Position numbers and translations under genes: made by a program
Notes under the pieces: model-generated
The model's database searches: none
Seen by the model: the letters and a program-made list of their open reading frames with translations, nothing else
What the model was told of the DNA's origin: nothing
Shown here: positions 9,717 through 16,439 of the stretch, one piece after another
How positions within the stretch are numbered: position 1 is the first letter of the stretch
How the letters are laid out: every line of letters starts with the position of its first letter
Source: Acidobacteriota bacterium
Lineage (GTDB): Bacteria; Acidobacteriota; Blastocatellia; Pyrinomonadales; Pyrinomonadaceae
NCBI GenBank assembly: GCA_029862725.1
Contig: JAOTWT010000003.1
Location: forward strand, 1-22,822
Direction: 5' to 3'
DNA length: 22,822 nt

Positions 9717-12089
9717 CTATTTCGATTCCAGTTTAACGGCGAGCTCTTTCATTTTTTCCAAAGTCCGCCAATAAGCGTCTTCCATGAAAACATGCCTGAA
9801 TTCGCCATTTCGGCCGATACTGTAAAGTCCGTCAATACCGGTTCCCCGCTCAAAACGCTTCCTGTCTTCTTCATATTCTTTTAGGAACACGGGATAAGCC
9901 AGCGGTGTTCTGAGGACGCGGCAGCCGAGATATCTCTCTTTTGCGTCGGGGATAAGTTCTGAAAGGCGTTCGACACAGAGTTCACCAAGTGCGTCTTCAT
10001 CCATCTCCCAGATCTCATCGCCTTTTTCACAACCGATATCGGCCGTGATCAGGGTCTTGCCTTCCGGCGCCAGCCAGGGCATCGAAACGGCCGTTTCCGT
10101 CAGGCGAAAGAACGGAAACCTGTCTTCGGGTGTCCAGACAACGACATCCGGGATCAAACCGCGTCCTTCAAAACGCAGATTTACAAACGTCATCGGACGA
10201 AACTTAAACTTCGAAAGATAGTCGAGTTCGTCGGTACCCGTTACGAGCTTTGGCAATATATGCGCGGGCGCTGTGCTTACGACAGCGGATGCCTCATACC
10301 TTTGTCCGCCGGCCTCGACCGCAACCGCCTTCCCGTTTTCGACGACGATTTTCTTTACCGGAGAACCAAGACTGATCGATTCCCCTATGTCTTCAGCCAG
10401 TTTCCGGCACAGGACGCCAACGCCCCCCTCCGGGTAAACGTGCCAAACACCGGGGTTTTCAGGTTTCTCGCGGCTGTAACCGCACGAGACCGCGCGGCCC
10501 GTAACCCGGCTCGCGAATTTCAAATAGAGCGTATGCAGTATGCTTCCGGGGATACTGTCGCCGACCGATGAGGCGAGATTTTCACCACTTGCGCCGGACC
10601 ACGCTTCGGTTAGCGGAATAGCGATTTCCCCGGCGAGTTTCGGGCCGTAGCTTGCGCTAAACCATTCTTTTGCGGTTTCCGGACGAGTGCCATCGAAAAG
10701 CAACGCGAATTTTTCCCTGATCGCACTGACAACGAAACGCGGGACAGCCAGCAATCCAAATGGATAGCTATAGGAACGCCCGCCAACCCAGACCGATTCC
10801 CCGTATCTTGCCACGTCACGGCATTCTTCCCCGACGCCGATTTCGTTTGCCAGGCGGTTCGTTACGAAATGAGCACCGAAGTCGTAGGTAAAGCCGTCTT
10901 TGTCGTGGAAGCTCTGCGCGAGTCCCGCAATTTTTTCGCCAGCTTCAAACAGCAGGAAGGGAACGCCTTTTTTGTTTAAATAATTCGCGGCAGTAAGTCC
11001 AGCAAGACCGCCGCCGACTATAATGACCGGCTTCAAATCAGCCCGCTTCGCGGTTTCCGTTGATTCCAGGGGCTTTCTAAGCGTCAAATTAAGCAGGGCT
11101 CCATTGCCAAAGAACTGGAAAATCGAATCCAGGGCAGTAAAAAACGTAAGAGCAACGGGGGATCGCAGGCTGAAGCGTTCGAACAACCATGACGGAAATC
11201 CGCGATCGACAAGTAAATTACGAATCGAAAAGGTCCAGTTTACGGGACTTACCTGTGTCGAGATCCGTTTGACCTCAAATTCCTTCTTCAGCGCGAGCCG
11301 CTCGAGATTTGATTTGTTGAACAGGTTCCAGTGTCTTGGAAAATGATAACCGCCCCAGTGCCGTTTCCTGAACAATCTAAAATCAAGGGAGCCGGTGTTG
11401 TCTGTGACAACTACGAGTTTTCCGCTTGGTTTCAAAAGCCTTCTGATATGACTGAGAAAACCGGAAGGATCGGAAACATGCTCGATCGTCTGCACGGTAA
11501 AGATCAGATCAAATTCATTGTCCGCGAATTCGGAAGATTCCAATGTACCGATCTCGATATCGATTCCTTTGCTGCGGCCTAGAGCGGCCGCACGTTCGTC
11601 GACATCAATTCCGCAAAGCTTCCACGACTTGCTTCCGAATTCGGCAAGCAGATCAAGATGAAACCCGTCGCCGCAACCGACATCCAGGATCTTGGCGTCC
11701 GCAGGCAGGCCTTCGCACCATGACAAAACCCTGCGAGCTTCAAGTCGGCGCCTCACCCTGTAGACAAGACCAAATTCCCGTTCCGAGAATTCGAATGCGT
11801 GATAGTTAGCGGGGTATATCCTTTCGAACTCGGAAAAGGCGGGGCGGGGATTCAGAAACACAAGCCCGCAGCCGCGGCATTGGTCGATATAGAATGTGTC
11901 GGCACTCGTCCGGTACTCAAAATCCTCCCCGGCGGCGATGCGTGCGGAGTCGTTCTTATCGCAAACACAACAGACGGCGGCTTCGGTTCTCAATTCGGCC
12001 GAGTCAATACGGACCGGCCCGGGATAACCCGTTTTCGGTGCTATGTCGATATCAAGGTCTGAACGTGCTAGATCCAATCTTCTTTCCAA
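9717..12089 (-). CDS. Fusion: class I SAM methyltransferase plus FAD-dependent amine-oxidase-like oxidoreductase
   Basis: One uninterrupted 790-codon frame encodes two enzymes. Residues ~38-340 are a SAM-dependent methyltransferase. They start with a zinc-ribbon-like pair (CCVC at 40-43, CRGC at 71-74), then the SAM loop ILDVGCGDGFHLDLL (134-148), acidic residues IDVDE (161-165) and the LLKPSGKLVVV strand. Residues ~353-790 are a flavoprotein with an FAD-binding Rossmann motif VIIVGGGLAGLTAANYL (355-371), FEAGEKIAGLAQSF, and the C-terminal GLYSIGRNGEFRHVFMEDA typical of protoporphyrinogen-oxidase/UDP-galactopyranose-mutase-like oxidoreductases. Such enzymes often occur singly in cell-surface polysaccharide loci. 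The assigned start is TTG; a second TTG 12 nt downstream is equally possible. The substrate is unknown. Confidence 0.8.
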   Translation of the reverse strand: MERRLDLARSDLDIDIAPKTGYPGPVRIDSAELRTEAAVCCVCDKNDSARIAAGEDFEYRTSADTFYIDQCRGCGLVFLNPRPAFSEFERIYPANYHAFEFSEREFGLVYRVRRRLEARRVLSWCEGLPADAKILDVGCGDGFHLDLLAEFGSKSWKLCGIDVDERAAALGRSKGIDIEIGTLESSEFADNEFDLIFTVQTIEHVSDPSGFLSHIRRLLKPSGKLVVVTDNTGSLDFRLFRKRHWGGYHFPRHWNLFNKSNLERLALKKEFEVKRISTQVSPVNWTFSIRNLLVDRGFPSWLFERFSLRSPVALTFFTALDSIFQFFGNGALLNLTLRKPLESTETAKRADLKPVIIVGGGLAGLTAANYLNKKGVPFLLFEAGEKIAGLAQSFHDKDGFTYDFGAHFVTNRLANEIGVGEECRDVARYGESVWVGGRSYSYPFGLLAVPRFVVSAIREKFALLFDGTRPETAKEWFSASYGPKLAGEIAIPLTEAWSGASGENLASSVGDSIPGSILHTLYLKFASRVTGRAVSCGYSREKPENPGVWHVYPEGGVGVLCRKLAEDIGESISLGSPVKKIVVENGKAVAVEAGGQRYEASAVVSTAPAHILPKLVTGTDELDYLSKFKFRPMTFVNLRFEGRGLIPDVVVWTPEDRFPFFRLTETAVSMPWLAPEGKTLITADIGCEKGDEIWEMDEDALGELCVERLSELIPDAKERYLGCRVLRTPLAYPVFLKEYEEDRKRFERGTGIDGLYSIGRNGEFRHVFMEDAYWRTLEKMKELAVKLESK

Positions 12090-12207
12090 TTTAGTGATTT
12101 ACTCCGGAAAATCCGCCAATGACTCCCGGTCTGCAATAAAAAACACCGAATCGTCAAAACCTTCCCAAAACCAATCGTTTCTCGGGGATTTCGAACCAAC
12201 TTTGTTG

Positions 12208-12220
12208 CACCGGTCCGGTG
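12208..12220. promoter_or_regulatory. 13-bp palindrome in the divergent intergenic region
   Basis: CACCGGTCCGGTG is a perfect odd-centred inverted repeat. It lies 15 bp before a TATAAT hexamer (12235-12240) and about 45 bp before the response-regulator remnant. It may be an operator of the lost two-component system, or chance. Confidence 0.3.
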
Positions 12221-12234
12221 ATTAGCGTTTTGTT

Positions 12235-12240
12235 TATAAT
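12235..12240 (+). promoter_or_regulatory. Consensus -10 hexamer before the response-regulator remnant
   Basis: A perfect TATAAT in an AT-rich tract (GTTTATAATTTATC), oriented towards the truncated regulator. I find no good -35 at 16-18 bp upstream; TTGCAC at 12205-12210 is 24 bp away. Confidence 0.35.
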
Positions 12241-12269
12241 TTATCGGTTAAAATAACTCGGCGAAATGA

Positions 12270-12605
12270 CTGATAGTAGAAGATGACGAGGGAATTGTCG
12301 ACTTTCTTTCAAAAGGCCTCCGTGAAGCGGCTTTTGCGGTCGACATTGCGGTTGACGGCGAGGAAGCGCTCTATCAATCGTCAATTAACGATTATGACGT
12401 GATAATTTTGGACTTCATGATTCCCCATATCAACGGCTTCGAGGTTTGCAAGTCGCTGCGCGAGAACGGCGAAACTACGCCCGTCCTGATGCTGACCGCG
12501 CGCGATGCCGTCCGCAACCGGATCGAGGGCCTCCTACAGGCACGGAACCTTCCATCAACCTCTGCGCTTCTGTGGCAGAAACATCCCCCAAGGGCTAAAG
12601 CTTAA
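12270..12605 (+). pseudogene. Truncated response regulator (OmpR/CusR-type receiver domain)
   Basis: The reading frame from CTG at 12270 gives LIVEDDEGIVDFLSKGLRE..., a receiver domain with the acidic pair EDD, the phospho-acceptor Asp in VIILDFMIP, and the Thr of VLMLTARDA. Homology stops after RIEGL (~12533). The expected ...DYL.KPF segment with the conserved Lys and the whole winged-helix DNA-binding domain are missing, replaced by ~23 unrelated codons that run into the end of copA. At the front, the only ATG (12266) is out of frame and TGA precedes the CTG; a 2-nt loss after ATG-A would explain this. The closest style is the regulators of Cu/heavy-metal two-component systems (CusR/CzcR). 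No sensor kinase is in the window. Confidence 0.8.
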
Positions 12606-15243
12606 GACTTCTCAGACGGAGCGCGTTGGCGATTACCGAAACCGAACTGAAAGTCATCGCGGCGCTCGCGATCATAGGGCTCAGAAGGATTCCGATCACC
12701 GGAAAAAGTACTCCCGCCGCCACCGGCACACCGAGCAGGTTGTATACGAAGGCAAAAAACAGGTTTTGACGGATGTTACCCATCGTCGCACGGCTGAGTT
12801 TCTTCGCCCGGAGTATTCCCGTCAAATCCCCTTTCAAAAGCGTGACATCGGCCGATTCGATCGCGACATCCGTTCCTGTTCCCATTGCGATGCCCACGTG
12901 AGCCTGTGCCAGGGCGGGTGCGTCGTTGACCCCGTCTCCCGCCATAGCGACGATCCTTCCCTCAGCCTGGAGTTCTTTTACTTTTGCCGCCTTCTCTTCC
13001 GGCAGGACCTCTGCGAATACCGAGTCGATCCCCAGTCTTCTGGCAACCGCTTCAGCAGTTGTACGGTTGTCGCCGGTCATCATTACCACCTTGACGTGCT
13101 CTTTGTGGAGTGCCCGGATCGCGTCGGCGGCCGTTTCCTTTACCGAATCCGCAACACCTATCAGTCCGGCCAACTCCCCGTCTACGGCGACAAACATAAC
13201 CGTTTGGCCCTCGTTTCGGAGTTCGCCCAATTCGACGGGGTCCGCTTCTGGCAGTTTTACGGATCGTTCCGATAAGATTTTCCGGTTACCGAGAACGATC
13301 TCGTGCCCGTCCACCTTTCCAAACACGCCCTTCCCGGTGACCGATTCAAAACCTTCCACATCCCGCAGTTCGAGTTTCGCGGCACCATTCACAATCGCTT
13401 CCGCCAGGGGGTGTTCGCTCGAGCGCTCGAGACTCGCGGCGAATACAAGCAGTTCGTCTTCGCTAAAACCAGAGAGCGGGACCACCCTTTGGAGCCGGGG
13501 CTTTCCTTCCGTCAGGGTCCCGGTCTTGTCGACAATCAAGGTGTCGACCTTTTCAAGCGTCTCCAGCGCCTCAGCCTTTTTGATCAGCACACCGTGTTTC
13601 GCGCCGTGACCCGTTCCGACCATGATCGACATAGGCGTAGCAAGGCCGAGCGCACACGGGCATGCGATGATCAGCACCGAAACCGCCGCGACCAATGCAT
13701 ACGTAAACGATCCGAAGACCATCCACACGACAAAAGCGGTTACGGCGACGATGATCACAGCCGGCACAAAATATGCCGAAACGACATCCGCGAGCCTCTG
13801 AATCGGTGCCCTCGAGCGCTGTGCCTCGCCGACCATTCTTACGATCTGCGCGAGAAGCGTTTCGCTTCCTACTTTTTCGGCACGCATAAAGAAACCGCTC
13901 CTGCCGTTTATCGTTCCGCCGATGACAACATCGCCGGCGGTCTTTCCAACGGGTATCGATTCACCGGTCACCATCGACTCGTCGATCGATGTCTCACCCT
14001 CGGTAATGACTCCATCAACCGGTATCTTTTCGTTGGCACGGACTCGAAGTTTCGCGCCGATCTGCACTTCAGAAAGAGCAATCGTTTCTTCCGTGCCGTC
14101 TTCAAAAACCACCGTTGCCGTTTCGGGTGCGAGCCGCAGCAGCTCCTTGATTGCCGACGACGTCTGGCTGCGGGCCCTTAATTCGAGTACCTGTCCGAGC
14201 AGAACGAGGGTCGTGATTACCGCCGCCGCCTCAAAATAGACGGGGATCAGACCGGTATGATGATCCATCATCGAGTGTGGAAATAAACCTGGTACGAAGA
14301 GCGCGACAAGGCTGTACAGGAATGCCGCCCCCGTCCCCATCGCGATCAGCGTAAACATATTCGGGCTGACATTCCTGATCGAATTCCACGCCCTTACAAA
14401 AAACGGCCAGCCGCCCCAAAGGACCACGGGCGTAGCCAAAACGAATTGAATCCAGACCGAGACCCTGGGCGACAGTAACTGTTGAAACCCTGGCACCATT
14501 TCGCCCATCGCAAGCGCCAGAACCGGCACCGAAAGCACGACGGATATCCAGAATCTCCGGGCCATATAAGCGAGTTCCGGATCTTCAACGTCCTCAAGCG
14601 ATATGACCTTCGGTTCGAGCGCCATCCCGCAGATCGGACAACTTCCGGGTCCGATCTGAATTATCTCGGGATGCATCGGGCAGGTGTACTCCTCAGCCGC
14701 TTGCGGCTGAGGAGCGTTCCGGGTTCCAGGTTCCATGTTCAAAGTTTGTTCACTCGAACTTGAAACTTGGAACTTGGAACTTGAAACTCCCTGCCGCTCG
14801 CCTGCATCGGGCGTGTGCTCCCGCGAACCGCCAGAATCTGAGACCTCCTCCAGGAAAGGCCCCGGGTTCTGACGAAACTTATTCAAACAACCGACCGCGC
14901 AGAAATAATATGTTTCGCCTTCATATTCGTATTTTCCGGCAGCAGACGAAGGCAGGACCAGCATCTTGCAGACCGGGTCGATGTGCGGTTCCTCAATTTC
15001 GACAGGACTACGCGAAATCCCGACGGGTGCAGAGTTCAGGGTCTCAGGTTTAATGTCCGGAGTTTGTTCACTCGAACTTGAAACTCCGAACTCTGAACTC
15101 TGAACTCCTTCGGTCTTCTGCAAATACTTCTCCTTACACTGAACCGCGCAGAAGTAGATCGTGTCTCCATCGATTTCGACTGAAGCTGCAGCCGTTTCTT
15201 TGCTGACCGTCATTCCGCAAATTGGGTCGATATATGTTTTCAT
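12595..15243 (-). CDS. copA: CopA-type Cu+-exporting P1B-1 ATPase with two YHS domains
   Basis: This 882-residue heavy-metal P-type ATPase would export Cu+ from the cytoplasm. Instead of HMA domains it carries two YHS (TRASH-like) domains: residues ~5-46 with DPICGMTV and CAVQC, and ~87-127 with DPVCKMLV and CAVGC. A Cys/His/Met heavy-metal-binding domain follows (YTCPMHPEI...CPICGM, ~186-212). Core motifs are CPC (528-530), DKTGT (Asp 572), SEHPLAEA, GDGVNDAPAL, and the Cu+-specific N-x6-YN-x4-P (NLFFAFVYNLLGVP) and M-x2-SS (MTFSS) signatures. The start at ATG 15243 follows AGAGAG; a TTG 42 bp upstream in frame is possible. It lies 60 bp after the DUF5676 gene and is probably co-transcribed with it. 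Both YHS linkers contain a repeated peptide encoded by a palindromic DNA element. Confidence 0.93.
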   Translation of the reverse strand: MKTYIDPICGMTVSKETAAASVEIDGDTIYFCAVQCKEKYLQKTEGVQSSEFGVSSSSEQTPDIKPETLNSAPVGISRSPVEIEEPHIDPVCKMLVLPSSAAGKYEYEGETYYFCAVGCLNKFRQNPGPFLEEVSDSGGSREHTPDAGERQGVSSSKFQVSSSSEQTLNMEPGTRNAPQPQAAEEYTCPMHPEIIQIGPGSCPICGMALEPKVISLEDVEDPELAYMARRFWISVVLSVPVLALAMGEMVPGFQQLLSPRVSVWIQFVLATPVVLWGGWPFFVRAWNSIRNVSPNMFTLIAMGTGAAFLYSLVALFVPGLFPHSMMDHHTGLIPVYFEAAAVITTLVLLGQVLELRARSQTSSAIKELLRLAPETATVVFEDGTEETIALSEVQIGAKLRVRANEKIPVDGVITEGETSIDESMVTGESIPVGKTAGDVVIGGTINGRSGFFMRAEKVGSETLLAQIVRMVGEAQRSRAPIQRLADVVSAYFVPAVIIVAVTAFVVWMVFGSFTYALVAAVSVLIIACPCALGLATPMSIMVGTGHGAKHGVLIKKAEALETLEKVDTLIVDKTGTLTEGKPRLQRVVPLSGFSEDELLVFAASLERSSEHPLAEAIVNGAAKLELRDVEGFESVTGKGVFGKVDGHEIVLGNRKILSERSVKLPEADPVELGELRNEGQTVMFVAVDGELAGLIGVADSVKETAADAIRALHKEHVKVVMMTGDNRTTAEAVARRLGIDSVFAEVLPEEKAAKVKELQAEGRIVAMAGDGVNDAPALAQAHVGIAMGTGTDVAIESADVTLLKGDLTGILRAKKLSRATMGNIRQNLFFAFVYNLLGVPVAAGVLFPVIGILLSPMIASAAMTFSSVSVIANALRLRSLKL
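14716..14790 (-). repeat. Palindromic element in frame inside copA, linker 2
   Basis: GTTCCAGGTTCCATGTTCAA on the left is mirrored by GAAACTTGGAACTTGGAACT further right, giving an imperfect inverted repeat. It is translated as SSKFQVSSSSEQTLNMEPGT (residues ~155-174). A 25-bp core (14743-14767) is identical to the copy at 15061-15085, exactly 318 bp (106 codons) away. Confidence 0.7.
15032..15108 (-). repeat. Palindromic element in frame inside copA, linker 1
   Basis: Second copy between the two YHS domains, translated as SSEFGVSSSSEQTPDIKPET (residues ~49-68). It reads in the same frame and strand as the other copy and has the same arms in a more GAACTCTGAACTC-rich form. Confidence 0.7.
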
Positions 15244-15303
15244 CTCTCTTGTTTGAAACAAGCGCACCCGTTTGACTGCATACAAGATAGTAAATGTGCT
15301 AAC

Positions 15304-15585
15304 TCAACTAATTCCGGATGTGCTATTTTTTGCTTCCAGCAGATTGTAGATCAGGGCCAAAACCCAGCCAAAAAGCCCTGAAAACAAAGACCAAACCACA
15401 AGTCCCGTGATCACGCCGGAAAACGTCAGGGTCCACATCGCTCCTTCGAGGTTTGCATGGACCATATGACCCGACATGTTCATCATCGGACCCGGGATCA
15501 TCGCCACAACCGCACTGCAGAGAAGCCAAAAAACAGCCGCCGCTGTTGCGCTTGCTATACCAAATGATATCGGATTGATTTTCAT
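15304..15585 (-). CDS. DUF5676 small membrane protein with Met/His-rich loop
   Basis: A 93-residue inner-membrane protein with two hydrophobic segments: residues ~8-32 (IASATAAAVFWLLCSAVVAM) and ~50-82 (WTLTFSGVITGLVVWSLFSGLFGW). It ends with LALIYNLLE, the hallmark of the DUF5676 family. The loop between the helices, PGPMMNMSGHMVH (~32-44), is rich in Met and His and would face the periplasm or cytoplasm as a possible Cu+ site. AAGGAGGT (15590-15597) lies 4 nt before the ATG. The gene is directly downstream of a MerR-type promoter and directly upstream of copA, so it is probably copper-induced. Its biochemical role is unknown. Confidence 0.82.
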   Translation of the reverse strand: MKINPISFGIASATAAAVFWLLCSAVVAMIPGPMMNMSGHMVHANLEGAMWTLTFSGVITGLVVWSLFSGLFGWVLALIYNLLEAKNSTSGIS

Positions 15586-15613
15586 AATGACCTCCTTATC
15601 TTGTCTGAATTCA

Positions 15614-15645
15614 ATCGTACAACATGACAGTAAGTGTCAAGTCAA
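15614..15645 (-). promoter_or_regulatory. MerR-type promoter/operator of the DUF5676-copA operon
   Basis: On the minus strand the -35 is TTGACT (15645-15640) and the -10 TACGAT (15619-15614), separated by 20 bp. This overlong spacer is what MerR-family activators correct by DNA distortion. The spacer holds the dyad TGACA-N5-TGTCA (15625-15639), close to its centre. The merR gene ends 11 bp upstream of the -35. Confidence 0.7.
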
Positions 15646-15655
15646 GAGAAAAATT

Positions 15656-16069
15656 TTATTCCGAAAATGATTCGATCAAATGGCACACTGAATGGCCGTC
15701 GGGTACTTCATCTTTCATGCTCTTCCATTGTTCTTTGGCACCTTCGATCTTCTTTTGGAGTCGCTGAAGTTGCGCGATCTTCTTTTTGTTTTCGGCGACG
15801 CGTTTTTCGATAATCTCGCGCACTACCGGACATGGGGACTCTCCGTGATCCGCCATATTGATGATTTCCGCAATCTCCTTGAGCATGAAGCCAAGCTCCT
15901 TCGCATTTGTGATGAAACGCAGGAGCTTAATATCCGAATCTTTATAGACTTTGTATCCATTGGATTCGAGCCTGCCCGGGTTCAGCAAACCGATCCTCGT
16001 ATAATGCCGGACCGTAAAAACAGGTACATTGGCCTTCCGTGCCAAAACGCTGGTCGTGATATTGCTCAT
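15656..16069 (-). CDS. MerR-family heavy-metal-responsive transcriptional regulator
   Basis: This 137-residue MerR-family activator has an N-terminal winged helix-turn-helix (SVLARKANVPVFTVRHYTRIGLL, then NGYKVYKDSDIKLLRFI), followed by the long dimerisation helix (EIIEKRVAENKKKIAQLQRLQKKI). Likely metal ligands are Cys80 (GESPC) and the C-terminal HSVCH (Cys129 with His126 and His130). The middle Cys of the MerR/ZntR three-Cys pattern is not obvious. The ATG at 16069 is chosen because a -10 box lies 12 nt upstream and no Shine-Dalgarno sequence exists; an upstream extension would read through the promoter palindrome. It lies directly upstream of the DUF5676-copA promoter, which it most likely controls. 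Cu+ as the inducer is inferred from the target genes. Confidence 0.88.
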   Translation of the reverse strand: MSNITTSVLARKANVPVFTVRHYTRIGLLNPGRLESNGYKVYKDSDIKLLRFITNAKELGFMLKEIAEIINMADHGESPCPVVREIIEKRVAENKKKIAQLQRLQKKIEGAKEQWKSMKDEVPDGHSVCHLIESFSE

Positions 16070-16081
16070 TACACTATTTTT

Positions 16082-16109
16082 AGCATATTCTTCCCGCGGG
16101 AAGAGCAAA
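16082..16109 (-). promoter_or_regulatory. Promoter of merR with a 16-bp palindromic operator
   Basis: TTTGCT (16109-16104) and TATGCT (16087-16082) are 16 bp apart. The spacer is filled by the perfect 16-bp palindrome TCTTCCCGCGGGAAGA (16089-16104), which overlaps the -35 by one base. The -10 is 12 nt from the ATG, which suggests a very short or absent leader. Confidence 0.5.
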
Positions 16110-16153
16110 ACAAATTTGAATATCCAAAAACTGACTAATTAAGGAGGGATTAA

Positions 16154-16321
16154 ATGATTATCGTAAAAATCATTCTCGCGCTTCTCTTGCCGCCGATAGC
16201 CGTCGCAATGCAGGTTGGAATCACAACGCATTTTTGGATCAACATAATACTCACGCTGATCGGCGGAGTTCCCGGCGTGATCCATGCCCTGTGGGTGATC
16301 ATCACCGACCAGGGACGCTAG
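16154..16321 (+). CDS. Pmp3/YqaE-family small hydrophobic membrane peptide
   Basis: A 55-residue protein starting MIIVKIILALLLPPIAVAMQ with two hydrophobic helices and a short polar turn (THFWIN). It ends in the second helix (LGG-type IGGVPGVIHALWVI) plus a short TDQGR tail. The LLPP motif and the overall two-helix plan are those of the Pmp3/YqaE (UPF0057) proteolipid family, whose members are stress-induced and affect membrane potential. AAGGAGGG (16141-16148) lies 5 nt before the ATG. It is divergent from merR with an 84-bp gap, so regulation by the same operator region is possible. It is shorter than common gene-finding cut-offs. Confidence 0.85.
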   Translation: MIIVKIILALLLPPIAVAMQVGITTHFWINIILTLIGGVPGVIHALWVIITDQGR

Positions 16322-16421
16322 CTGAACACCATCCTGGGTGGGCTTCCACGCCGGCAATATCCGGCCTCATTCGCGCCTTGCGGGCCTCCGTGTCTTGCCT
16401 GTAAGATACCCGCGCAATTGA

Positions 16422-16430
16422 TGTTATGCT
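16422..16430 (+). promoter_or_regulatory. Extended -10 promoter of the DASS transporter gene
   Basis: TG-T-TATGCT is an extended -10 element. Nine nt separate it from the ATG at 16440, and there is no Shine-Dalgarno sequence, so a leaderless transcript is likely. I see no matching -35 at 16-18 bp. Confidence 0.4.
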
Positions 16431-16439
16431 CTTGACGTA

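Noticed and set aside
13303..14181. A 292-codon plus-strand frame opposite copA
   Set aside because: It is a shadow of copA, whose motifs are intact on the minus strand. The product is His/Arg-rich with no family resemblance.
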